DNA of 64,000 nt from CAVTLG01 sp963735495 (lineage in GTDB: Bacteria > Chloroflexota > Ktedonobacteria > Ktedonobacterales > Ktedonobacteraceae): assembly GCA_963735495.1 (NCBI GenBank), contig CAVTLG010000002.1, positions 372,001 to 436,000 of the forward strand, read 5' to 3'. Positions 7,602-17,100 of the stretch are shown piece by piece. Each line of letters starts with the position of its first letter. The stretch's first letter is position 1. The position numbers and the translations under genes were made by a program. The notes below the pieces were generated by a model. The model was not told the DNA's origin, did no database searches, and saw only the letters and a program-made list of their open reading frames with translations.

Positions 7602-8438
7602 TTACCTCATCACATGCTTTTTAATCATGAGCAAGCCGCCATTGGCACCAGGCACCGAACCCTTAACCACCAGCAGGTTACGCTCAGGATCAGCTTGAAT
7701 TACTTCCAACTTCTTGGCTGTCACGCGTACATTCCCCATACGGCCTGCCATACGGGTGCCTTTGAGCACACGACCGGGCGTCGTACCAGAACCAATGGAA
7801 CCGGGTGCACGCGTGCGATCCGACTGACCATGAGTCTTGGGTCCACCACGGAAGCCATGACGCTTGACACCGCCCTGGAAGCCTTTACCTTTGGTCGTGC
7901 CTACGATATCCACTGACTCACCATCAGTAAATAGGCTGACATCAAATGCTGCGCCGAGTTCCACATTCTCTGTGGTTGTACCATCCTGTAGACCAACTTC
8001 GCGAATGAACTTGAATGGTCCGAGGCTGGGTCCAGGACGACGCTGGCGGTTCGACTGCACTTTCAGCAATTTCCTGATTTGTTTGGTTGTCTTTTCCGGT
8101 GCTGCTGACTCGCTCTCACCTTGCTCAGCATCAGTAGCGCCTTCTTCTGATGACTTTGTTTTCGCGCGCTGCTCTTGTTGATATGTTTGTAAGCTCTTGC
8201 GCTGTGCCTTCAATAATGGCAGGCTTTGTCCAAGATGTCCCAACTCCGGGCGTGTCACATTTTTGGTTGTCGTCTGCTCAAAACCAATCTGGACTGCCTC
8301 GTAGCCATCGCGCGTCACAGTCTTTACCTGCGTCACCACGCAGGGACCGGCTTCAATAACCGTCACCGGAATGACTATGCCGTTGGGTCCAAACACCTGG
8401 GTCATACCGACCTTCCTGCCCAACAATGCATTCAGCAT
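7602..8438 (-). CDS. rplC: 50S ribosomal protein L3 with charged internal insertion
   Basis: Ribosomal protein uL3, an early assembly protein reaching the peptidyl-transferase centre. The start MLNALLGRKVGMTQVF and the late block GFQGGVKRHGFRGGPKTHG are typical. Between about residues 72 and 138 lies a Gln/Lys/Glu/Ala-rich stretch not present in the usual 205-215-residue protein, giving 278 residues here. The ATG at 8438 with an AGAGGTG site is preferred over one seven codons upstream. Confidence 0.95.
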   Translation of the reverse strand: MLNALLGRKVGMTQVFGPNGIVIPVTVIEAGPCVVTQVKTVTRDGYEAVQIGFEQTTTKNVTRPELGHLGQSLPLLKAQRKSLQTYQQEQRAKTKSSEEGATDAEQGESESAAPEKTTKQIRKLLKVQSNRQRRPGPSLGPFKFIREVGLQDGTTTENVELGAAFDVSLFTDGESVDIVGTTKGKGFQGGVKRHGFRGGPKTHGQSDRTRAPGSIGSGTTPGRVLKGTRMAGRMGNVRVTAKKLEVIQADPERNLLVVKGSVPGANGGLLMIKKHVMR

Positions 8439-8573
8439 ATTCTTCACCTCTCTACTCACTCAGGAGCGCCGCGCTACCACGCCTGACGTCACCTGAATGC
8501 AAAGTAGCTCTCCTCAACTCCAGGGATCCAGGCATCAACTTCTGACACCTACGCTCTGAAACCAGAGATTACC

Positions 8574-8891
8574 CTAGAGTTTTACTTCGATATCCACGCC
8601 TGCGGGCAGATTCAAACGTGTCAGGGCTTCTACCGTCTTGTTCGTCGGATCAATGATATCAATCAAACGCTTATGTGTACGAATTTCGAATTGTTCACGA
8701 GCATCCTTGTCGATAAACGGTGATCGCATAACTGTGTATTTTTCGATCTCCGTCGGCAGCGGCACTGGCCCTGAAACGCGTGCCCCTGTCTGTTGCGCGG
8801 TATCCACGATCTGAAGCGCTGACTGATCAAGAATGCGATGATCGAACGCTTTGAGGCGAATACGGATACGCTGTTTTACTCCCGTAGCCAT
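8574..8891 (-). CDS. rpsJ: 30S ribosomal protein S10
   Basis: Ribosomal protein uS10, also known as the transcription antitermination partner NusE. The 105 residues contain RIRLKAFDHRILDQSA at the start and the loop region GARVSGPVPLPTEIEKYTV. It is the first gene of the S10 group but is preceded by tuf, so the str and S10 groups are joined. A 135-base gap separates it from rplC. Confidence 0.97.
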   Translation of the reverse strand: MATGVKQRIRIRLKAFDHRILDQSALQIVDTAQQTGARVSGPVPLPTEIEKYTVMRSPFIDKDAREQFEIRTHKRLIDIIDPTNKTVEALTRLNLPAGVDIEVKL

Positions 8892-8912
8892 GTTTCTCTC
8901 CTGATACGGATA

Positions 8913-8958
8913 AGGGTCAGAGGGCTCTCTTGCTCACGATGAGCGTGTCCATGACCCT
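8913..8958. promoter_or_regulatory. Nested stem-loop between tuf and rpsJ
   Basis: AGGGTCA (8913-8919) pairs with TGACCCT (8952-8958), and inside lies GCTCA-cga-TGAGC (8932-8944). No T-run follows on the minus strand. It could be an mRNA processing or partial termination site that sets the ratio of EF-Tu to the S10 genes. Confidence 0.4.
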
Positions 8959-8966
8959 GTGACGCC

Positions 8967-10172
8967 CTAGCTGATGACCTGTGTGCAGATACCAGCACCA
9001 ACGGTCCGACCACCTTCGCGAATGGCGAACTTCACGCCTTCTTCCATCGCCACCGGTTGGATCAATTCGACCGTCATCTCAATGTTATCGCCTGGGATCA
9101 CCATCTCCACTCCCTCCGGCAGCTTGATCGCTCCCGTCACGTCGGTCGTCCGCACATAGAACTGGGGACGATAGCCGTTAAAGAATGGCGTGTGGCGTCC
9201 ACCCTCCTCTTTGGAGAGCACATATACCTGCGCCTTGAAGTTCATATGGGGTTTGATCGAACCCGGCTTGGCCAGCACCTGTCCGCGTTCGATGTCCGCA
9301 CGCTCAATGCCGCGCAGCAGGCACCCAACGTTGTCGCCGGCCAGACCCTGATCCAGCGTCTTCTGGAACATTTCCACCCCAGTGACCACCACATTGCGGG
9401 TCAGTTCCTGCATACCCACGATCTCGACGTTGTCGCCCACTTTGACGATACCGCGCTCGATACGGCCCGTCGCCACCGTGCCGCGTCCCTTAATACCGAA
9501 GACATCTTCAATCGGCATCAAGAATGGCTGATCGGTCGCGCGTGGGGGCGTGGGGATATACTCGTCCACCTGGTCCATCAGCTCCCAGATGCACTTGGCG
9601 GCGGGATCATTGCGCGAGAGGTCGCCTTTGCTTTCCAGAGCCTGCAAGGCCGAGCCACGAATCACCGGCACATCGTCGCCGGGGAAGTGGTACTTGGAGA
9701 GCAGTTCGCGGACTTCCAGCTCGACCAGTTCCAGCAACTCTTCGTCTTCCATCATATCGACTTTGTTGAGGAAGATGACCATGGCCGGCACTTCGACCTG
9801 CTCGGCCAGCAGCACGTGCTCACGGGTCTGGGGCATCGGACCATCAGGAGCGCTCACCACCAGGATGGCTCCGTCCATCTGGGCGGCTCCGGTGATCATG
9901 TTCTTGATATAGTCAGCGTGGCCGGGGCAGTCGACGTGCGCGTAGTGGCGCTTCTCGGTCTCGTACTCCAGGTGGGCAATCGCGATGGTGATACCACGCT
10001 CGCGCTCTTCGGGCGCTTTGTCGATCTGGTCAAATGCGGTATATTTAGCAAGCTGAGCGGAAGCTAATACCTTCGTGATAGCTGCCGTCAGGGTCGTCTT
10101 GCCGTGGTCAATATGACCAATGGTGCCAACGTTCACATGCGGTTTTGTCCGCTCGAACTTCTTCTTCGCCAT
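8967..10172 (-). CDS. tuf: Elongation factor Tu
   Basis: GTPase that carries aminoacyl-tRNA to the ribosomal A site. The 401 residues show G1 (GHIDHGKT, residues 19-26), the DCPGHADY G3 motif, the NKVD G4 motif and the complete domains II and III up to the C-terminal VGAGICTQVIS. The frame extends 33 codons upstream, but the ATG at 10172 has a GAGGA site and gives the normal MAKKKFERTKPHVN start. Unlike its upstream neighbour fusA, its frame is intact. Confidence 0.98.
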   Translation of the reverse strand: MAKKKFERTKPHVNVGTIGHIDHGKTTLTAAITKVLASAQLAKYTAFDQIDKAPEERERGITIAIAHLEYETEKRHYAHVDCPGHADYIKNMITGAAQMDGAILVVSAPDGPMPQTREHVLLAEQVEVPAMVIFLNKVDMMEDEELLELVELEVRELLSKYHFPGDDVPVIRGSALQALESKGDLSRNDPAAKCIWELMDQVDEYIPTPPRATDQPFLMPIEDVFGIKGRGTVATGRIERGIVKVGDNVEIVGMQELTRNVVVTGVEMFQKTLDQGLAGDNVGCLLRGIERADIERGQVLAKPGSIKPHMNFKAQVYVLSKEEGGRHTPFFNGYRPQFYVRTTDVTGAIKLPEGVEMVIPGDNIEMTVELIQPVAMEEGVKFAIREGGRTVGAGICTQVIS

Positions 10173-10363
10173 TTCTATATCCTCGTTTGTTTTAATTTCA
10201 TGCAACAGCCATGCAGGCATGAGTAAAAAAGATGCAGTTAACGCGGTAGGCCTGTTCCCTGAATTCGGCACCGCGTCCGCATGATTACAACAGATGATTG
10301 CACTTAACAGTAAGGTGACGGGGACAAAAATAAGCGTCCCAGTTTATCACTGATTGCAAGTAG

Positions 10364-10389
10364 TGGGGCATCGTCTTGCAGATGCCCCA
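10364..10389. promoter_or_regulatory. Hairpin in the fusA-tuf gap
   Basis: A 9-bp stem TGGGGCATC / GATGCCCCA with an 8-base loop lies 18 bases after the fusA stop. No T-run follows on the minus strand, so read-through into tuf is expected; it may be a processing site or a weak terminator. A further 190 bases separate it from the tuf start, enough for a separate tuf promoter, although I could not place a convincing one. Confidence 0.4.
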
Positions 10390-10407
10390 GGGTTTGGTAC
10401 TAACGCA

Positions 10408-12487
10408 TTAATGAGATGCACGCTTAGCGACAATCTCTTCTGCGACATTTCTCGGAACGGGATCGTAATGCGCGAACTCCATAGCGTAGCTCGCGCGTCC
10501 GCTAGTCATCGAACGGAGGTCGTTCACGTAACCGAACATTTCGGCAAGAGGAACAAGGCCCCGCACCACACACATTGTCCCACGGTTCTCCATACCTTGA
10601 ATTGATCCACGGCGGCGGTTCAGATCACCAATCACATCACCGTAGAATTCTTCGGAGGTGGTTACTTCAACCTTCATGATAGGTTCGAGTAAAATTGGAG
10701 CAGCCTTGCCTACGGCATTTTTGATACCAATCGAGCCAGCAGTCTTAAAGGCCATTTCACTAGAGTCGACGTCATGGTAGGAACCATCGTACAGCGTAAC
10801 CTTGACATCGATCATCGGGAAACCAGCAATGATGCCGTTCTCCAGCGTCTCTCTGACGCCGTTTTCAACAGGTTTGATATATTCTTTGGGGACGACGCCA
10901 CCCACAATCCCGTTGACAAACTCAAAGCCTTTACCACGCTCGTTAGGCTCAACTTTTAGCCAGACATCACCATACTGACCATGGCCACCTGTCTGCCGTA
11001 CGTGTTTGCCTTGAGCCTGGGCAGCGCGTGTGATAGTCTCACGGTAGGACACCTGCGGACGACCAACATTCGCATCAACCTTGAACTCGCGGAACAGGCG
11101 ATCTCGAATGACATCCAGGTGTAACTCACCCATACCACTGATGATCGTCTGACCACTATCCTCGTCAGTATGCACGCGGAACGTGGGATCTTCCTCAGCC
11201 AGCTTATTCAAAGCGACGCCCATTTTTTCCTGGTCTGCACGCGTCTTTGGCTCAACCGCAATGTGTATGACCGGCTCGGGAAATTGAATTGACTCCAGAA
11301 CAATTGGCTTCTGTGGATCGGCCAGCGTATCGCCAGTAAAGGTATTACGTAGACCGACAGCGGCGCAGATATCGCCAGCGCGGATCTCGTCGATATCTTC
11401 ACGGTGGTTGGCATGCATACGCAGGAGGCGACCAATACGTTCGGTTTTGTCTTTGGTCGTATTCTGCATCGAGCCACCCTTGGTCATCGTACCAGAGTAG
11501 ACACGCAAGTACGAAAGACGTCCCACAAATGGATCGGAAACAATCTTGAAGACCAGGGCACTGAAAGGTGCGTCGTCTTCAACCTTACGCGTCTCCGTCT
11601 CATTGGTATCGGGATTGATGCCGCTAGGCGCTGGAATATCCAATGGCGAGGGCAAGAAGGCAATAACCGCATCCAGCATCGCCTGCACACCCTTGTTTTT
11701 CAAGGAACTTCCGCACAATACAGGTACCAGAGCATTCGAGATCGTGGCTCTACGCAGAGCAGCCGTCAACTCTTCCTTGGTGATTTCCTCACCCTCAAGA
11801 TATTTCAGGGTTAGTTCTTCATCGGATTCGGCGACGCGCTCAAGCAACGCATCGCGATGTTCACGGAATTGCGGCTCCAATTCAGCCGGGATTCCGACAT
11901 GCTCTGACGTCGTGCCAAGATCGTCGGTAAAGATCACTGCCGTCTGCTCTATCAGGTCTATAAAGCCCTTGAAGTCAGATTTCACGACCAACGGGGATCT
12001 GGATGGGAACCGGTACAGCTCCCAGGCGCTCACGGATCATATCGATGGTGCGCCAGAAGTCGGCACCAATGCGGTCCATTTTATTGACAAAACAGATACG
12101 AGGAACTTCATACTTATTGGCTTGACGCCAGACAGTTTCAGACTGCGGCTCTACACCGGCAACTGCGTCGAAGACCACAACACCGCCGTCCAGAACGCGC
12201 AATGAGCGTTCGACTTCGGCAGTAAAGTCAACGTGGCCGGGAGTATCAATGATATTGATACGATGATCCTGCCAGAAACAGGTTGTTGCAGCAGAGGTAA
12301 TCGTGATACCGCGCTCTTGCTCCTGAGGCATCCAGTCCATCGTCGCGGCCCCTTCATGCACCTCACCGATACGGTGAATTTTTTTGGTGTAGAAAAGGAT
12401 ACGCTCGGTGGTCGTTGTCTTACCGGCGTCGATATGAGCGATAATACCAATATTTCTTGTTTTTGGGAGTGGGAAGTCTCTTGCCAT
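10408..12487 (-). CDS. fusA: Elongation factor G, interrupted by a +1 frame change
   Basis: GTPase that drives ribosomal translocation and recycling. The first 169 codons, starting MARDFPLPKTRNIGIIAHID at 12487, carry G1 (AHIDAGKT, 17-24), RGITI (59-63), DTPGH (81-85) and NKMD (135-138). This frame then reads GAA ATC TGA and stops at 11975. The rest of EF-G (domains G', II-V, from SDFKGFIDLIEQ to the end) continues without a break in the +1 frame to 10408. Skipping one base after the GAA codon (11981-11983) gives a 692-residue EF-G with no residue gained or lost against the family. Either a one-base sequencing error or a recoding site. Confidence 0.93.
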
Positions 12488-12496
12488 GATATCTTT

Positions 12497-12967
12497 TTAC
12501 CAGCGATAATGAGCGAAGGCTTTATTAGACTCCGCCATCTTATGGGTCTCCTCACGTTTTTTAATAGTTGCACCTTGACCCGCAGCTGCATCCATTAACT
12601 CGCTGGCCAGTTTCTCCGACATCGATTTCCCTGTCCGTGAACGAGCGGATTTGATTAGCCAACGCATGGCAAGTGCATTGCCACGGTCTCTGCGCACATC
12701 GATGGGCACTTGATAAGTTGAGCCGCCGACACGACGGGGCTTCACCTCGATGCTGGGCGTCGCATTTTTCAGCGCCTGCTCAAATACATCCAGCGGTGGA
12801 CGCTTCTGTCTGATTTCAATCGCCTCAAACGCATCATAAATGATACGTTCAGCCAGGCTGCGCTTGCCATCGATCATCAATTTACTGATAAAGCGGGCCA
12901 CATTTCTACTTCTAAATTTTGCATCCGGTACGTCCGGCCTTCGCACCACTTTCGTACGTCTTGGCAT
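12497..12967 (-). CDS. rpsG: 30S ribosomal protein S7
   Basis: Ribosomal protein uS7, which nucleates assembly of the 30S head and contacts the E-site tRNA. The 156 residues start MPRRTKVVRRPDVPDAKF and contain VEVKPRRVGGSTYQVP-like residues in the middle, plus the C-terminal TIKKREETHKMAESNKAFAHYRW-type end. It lies nine bases before fusA but is separated from rpsL by an unusually long 582-base gap. Confidence 0.97.
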   Translation of the reverse strand: MPRRTKVVRRPDVPDAKFRSRNVARFISKLMIDGKRSLAERIIYDAFEAIEIRQKRPPLDVFEQALKNATPSIEVKPRRVGGSTYQVPIDVRRDRGNALAMRWLIKSARSRTGKSMSEKLASELMDAAAGQGATIKKREETHKMAESNKAFAHYRW

Positions 12968-13076
12968 ATTTTGCTCCTCAGCGTATCTTTCGGATCTGCT
13001 TGCTTCTCGTCATACCAACTTGCGTTCACTGGTACAAATCTCACATGGGCAATTCCGCTCTGTGCTTCATGGGAGA

Positions 13077-13106
13077 ATTATCTCTCTGAATGCAGACTGG
13101 TATCAA
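13077..13106 (-). promoter_or_regulatory. Possible promoter for rpsG-fusA-tuf
   Basis: On the minus strand TTGATA, an 18-base spacer and GATAAT lie 110 bases before the rpsG ATG. The match to the sigma-70 consensus is moderate. It would allow the S7/EF-G/EF-Tu genes to be expressed separately from rpoBC-rpsL. Confidence 0.4.
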
Positions 13107-13394
13107 TCGTCCGCGCCCCTGGGGCCAGGACGTCTCTATTCTCTGGCTTTCGCGTGTTTCCCTTTGGTCAAGCGCCCAACGCCTGGGTGGGGTCCTTTGC
13201 GGGCACCAGAAAAGGCGTCGATTCGATTAAGGGATGAACACCCTCAATCTCCTTCGGACGCCTACACGCGGATGCCTTTCCGTTATGCAGGTCAGATGAG
13301 CGGCGACATCTTGCTTGCCGCGCATGACATACCCTTGTCCTATCCCATCTAAGGGAATTACGAAGGTTAGCTGACCCCGGAGAACACCCGACAA

Positions 13395-13417
13395 CCATCG
13401 TGCACGAGCCACGATGG
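13395..13417. promoter_or_regulatory. Hairpin in the rpsL-rpsG gap
   Basis: Perfect 8-bp inverted repeat, CCATCGTG and CACGATGG, with a 7-base loop. It has no adjacent T-run on either strand, so it is more likely an mRNA structure than a terminator. Confidence 0.4.
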
Positions 13418-13549
13418 ACGTGTGATTTACCGACCTACCTTGCAGTATCTACTGTGCTATTGCTAAGCGTGGTATCTGGTCGAGATGAAGCAGGAAGGTG
13501 AATGCTATCCTCTACTGCTCCCTGCATCCATTTATAAACGATGAGTTTT

Positions 13550-13999
13550 TTATCTCTTACCCTTGGTTGGAGCCGCTGCCTGACCAGGCTTAGGACGTTT
13601 AGCTCCGTACTTTGAGCGACCACGACGGCGTTTGGAAACGCCCTCACTATCCAGTGTACCACGAATGATATGATAGCGCACGCTAGGCAGGTCTTTTACG
13701 CGACCGCCACGGATGAGCACCACCGAGTGCTCCTGTAAATTATGTCCCTCACCAGGAATGTAAGCCGTGACTTCCATCTGGTTTGACAACCGAACACGTG
13801 CGATCTTACGCATGGCCGAATTCGGCTTCTTGGGGTTCATCGTACGAACCTGAGTGCAGACGCCACGCTTTTGCGGCGACCCACGCAGGCGGGAAGTCCT
13901 GTTCTTCAGCGCGTTGTACGAATATAACAGCGCAGGAGCCTTCACCTTTTTCTGTTTCTGCGAGCGGCCCTTGCGGACCAGCTGATTAATCGTCGGCAA
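13550..13999 (-). CDS. rpsL: 30S ribosomal protein S12
   Basis: Ribosomal protein uS12, which monitors codon-anticodon pairing at the decoding centre. The 149-residue protein has the conserved PKKPNSAMRK loop (residues 56-65). Its lysines correspond to the classic streptomycin-resistance positions and are wild type here. It is the long form, with an insertion at about residues 25-40 (YSYNALKNRTSRL) as in many Gram-positive lineages, and has a Pro/Ala/Lys-rich tail. Confidence 0.97.
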   Translation of the reverse strand: MPTINQLVRKGRSQKQKKVKAPALLYSYNALKNRTSRLRGSPQKRGVCTQVRTMNPKKPNSAMRKIARVRLSNQMEVTAYIPGEGHNLQEHSVVLIRGGRVKDLPSVRYHIIRGTLDSEGVSKRRRGRSKYGAKRPKPGQAAAPTKGKR

Positions 14000-14047
14000 G
14001 GAACAATCCTCCCCTGTCCTCTTCTTAACTAATTACAAGCGAACCAC

Positions 14048-14072
14048 AGGCGGATAGCATGACTATCCGCCT
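14048..14072. promoter_or_regulatory. Stem-loop between rpoC and rpsL
   Basis: A perfect 10-bp stem, AGGCGGATAG and CTATCCGCCT, with a 5-base loop lies 35 bases after the rpoC stop. On the minus strand it is not followed by a T-run, so it would at most attenuate transcription into rpsL; it may also be a processing site protecting the rpoBC message. Confidence 0.5.
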
Positions 14073-14106
14073 TGTAATTTTCATACATATGCGATTGCAT
14101 ATACTA

Positions 14107-17100
14107 TCACTCATCGTCTCCGCTGTCAAGTGTCAGGCCAAGTGGAGCACTGCTGCTCCCAACGGTACTACCAGCCATGGCACCTACAACGACGGGCGGA
14201 GCGGCAACACGTGCAGCGGCAGCTTGCTGACGAGCAATCTGATCGCGGCGGCGTTGCGCAATACCGGAGCCTGCCGGTATCAGCTTACCAATGATGACGT
14301 TCTCTTTGAGGCCCACCAGATGATCTGTTTGCGCCTCGATAGCCGCCTCCGTTAGCACGCGGGTCGTCTCCTGGAAGGAGGCTGCCGCCAGGAAGCTGTC
14401 GGTGTTCAGTGAGGCTTTGGTGACACCAAGCAGGACCGTCTGAGCAGTGGCCGGTTCGCCGCCCTCCGCCAGAACTTTTGCATTGGTATCTGCATACACA
14501 AAACGGTCGACCAGGTCATTCGGCAACATTTCTGTATCACCAGGCTCATCAACTTTGACGCGGCGCAACATCTGTCGGATGATGACCTCAATGTGCTTGT
14601 CATGGATATAGACACCAGTGTTGCGATACACGCGCTGCACTTCCTGCACCAGGTACAACTGTACAGCGTCACGTCCCTGGATGCGTAGCACATCCTGTGG
14701 GTCACGCTGACCAGAGGTAATGGGTGTACCGGCCTGGATCTTCTGGCCCTGCGTTACCGCAATATTGCGCGCTGCGGGGACAGAGTATGAACGCTCATCG
14801 CGCTCCTCGAAGCGTATGGAGAGCATACCATCATCGTTAATGATGATTTCACCCTCGTTACGCGCCAGTACCGGCGTAGGCTCGGCGTCCTTCTCACTAA
14901 TGAGAGCAATGATCTGTTCCTTCTGGACATGATCATGGTCGTTTACCACTACCTTGCTCTCTGTATCCCTGGGCAACGGATACTCGTCAAAGAAGACGTT
15001 GGTTGAGACAACACGTACAGTACGTGCACCAGTGGTCTCGTCTTTGGCGATTTCGACAATACCATCGATCTCGCTGATCTCAGACTTATCCTTTGGTACG
15101 CGCGCTTCAAACAGTTCCTCAATACGCGGCAAGCCTTGCGTGATGTCACCAGACGCTCCCGCAATACCACCTGTATGGAAGGTACGCATGGTGAGCTGCG
15201 TGCCAGGCTCACCGATTGACTGGGCAGCCACGATACCGACGGCAGCACCAATACGCGCCAGTGCATTCGCTGCCAGGTCACGTCCATAGCACTTACGACA
15301 GATACCACGGTGCGCCAGACATGACAGCACAGAGCGTACGCGAACCGCCTTGACGCCTGCGCGGATGATCTCATCCACCATATCGTCGGCCAGTTCTTCG
15401 TTCGCCTCCAGATGTGGCAGTTCAGGTATAGCCTCTGCCAGCACACGACCAACCAGGCGGGAGCGGCTGTTCTCCAGTCCCATCTGCTTCGAGTCGAATT
15501 CTGTAATCAACACACCATCGACAGTGCCACAATCCTCTTCAGTGACGATGACATCCTGCGACACATCGATCAGACGGCGGGTGAGATAGCCCGACTCTGC
15601 GGTACGTAGCGCGGTATCAGCCAGACCTTTACGCGCGCCATGGGTGCTGATAAAGTACTCCAACACGCTCAGTCCTTCACGGAAGTTTCCGCGAATTGGA
15701 ATTGGAATGATCTTACCAGACGGATTGGTCATCAAGCCACGCATGCCCGACAACTGACGGATCTGCTGGAACTTCGCTTTCGTCGCACCAGAGTTAGCAA
15801 TCGTGTAGATTGAACCGTAGGGGTCAAGGCTGGTCTTCACCATATTGGTGACGTTGTCAGTCGCCTCACTCCATATATCGACCGTCTGCTGATATTTCTC
15901 ATTCTCAGTAATCAGACCATCATGGTACTGCTCTTCGAGTTCAGCGATCTTCGCATCAGCTTTTGCCAGTTCGTCCTGTTTGCCCAACGGCACTTTGACA
16001 TCACTGATGGCGATAGTTGCGCCTGCTTTGGTTGCATAGTGGAAACCAAGGCGCTTCATCTCATCAGCCAGTTCCGTTGTCTGCGTACGACCATACTCCC
16101 TGAAACAATCGGTAATGATTTGTCTCAAGTATTCTTTTTTCATGGCATAGTTTCTATAACGCAACCGCTCTGGTAGCGCCTCATTGAAAATGATGCGGCC
16201 AACGGTTGTGCTCACCAACTTGCCATCAGAATGCATGGTAGGCTTTTCTGGGGGTGGCTGATCATAGATATCTACCTCGCCCAGTCTCACCTTAATGGAC
16301 GCCTGTAATTCAATCACACCATGCTGGAAGGCCAACATAGCCTCGCCAATATCGGTGAAGGAACGCCCCTGGCCCTTCTTGTCTGGACGCTCCTGCGTCA
16401 GATAGAAGCAGCCAAGCACCATATCCTGGCTAGCGCCAATCGATGGATCACCTTGCTGCGGTGAGAGCAGATTGCGCGTCGACATCATGAACTGCCGCGC
16501 CTCATCCTGTGCCTTCTCGGACAATGGCACATGGACCGCCATCTGGTCGCCGTCAAAGTCAGCATTGAAGGCCGAACAGACCAGCGGGTGCAACTGAATA
16601 GCGCTCCCCTCGACCAGTACAGCTTCAAAAGCCTGAATGCCCAGGCGGTGCAGAGTTGGAGCACGATTTAATAATACCGGATGATTTTTGATGACCTCTT
16701 CCAGCACATCCCACACTTCAGGTTTGACGCGTTCAACAAAGCGCTTGGCGCTCTTAATATTGTGAGCGAAGTTCTGCTCCACCAGTTTACGCATGACAAA
16801 GGGCTTGAACAGTTCCAGAGCCATACGTTTTGGCAAACCACACTGGTGCAATTTCAGATCAGGTCCCACGACGATTACGGAACGACCAGAGTAGTCAACA
16901 CGCTTTCCAAGCAGATTCTGGCGGAAACGACCCTGTTTGCCTTTGAGCATATCGGACAGGCTCTTGAGCTTATGATTACCAGAACCGGCGACGGCACGAC
17001 CACGGCGTCCATTGTCAATCAAGGCGTCACATGCCTCTTGCAACATACGTTTCTCATTGCGAATGATGATTTCTGGCGCGCCCAGCTCCAACAAACGCTT

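Larger units (their letters stand above)
12968..13549. other. Long gap between rpsL and rpsG, no convincing gene
   Basis: 582 bases in the middle of the str group, where a spacer of roughly 10-100 bases is usual. The open frames here are arginine/serine-rich and look like shadows. Visible elements are a perfect 8-bp hairpin (CCATCGTG 13395-13402, CACGATGG 13410-13417) and a possible promoter at 13077-13106. In E. coli the rpsL-rpsG spacer is where S7 represses translation, so a regulatory role is plausible, but nothing in the sequence proves it. Confidence 0.5.

Noticed and set aside
9057..10067. Long plus-strand open frame (336 codons) opposite tuf
   Set aside because: It lies fully antisense to an intact EF-Tu gene; strong codon bias in tuf produces long His/Val-rich antisense frames. 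No family similarity or ribosome site.
10261..10272. GAATTCGGCAC near the tuf leader, resembling a cloning adaptor
   Set aside because: Short match only and embedded in unbroken genomic sequence; probably chance.
12971..13398. Short open frames in the rpsL-rpsG gap
   Set aside because: Arg/Ser/Pro-rich products with no ribosome sites; no sign of protein-like composition.
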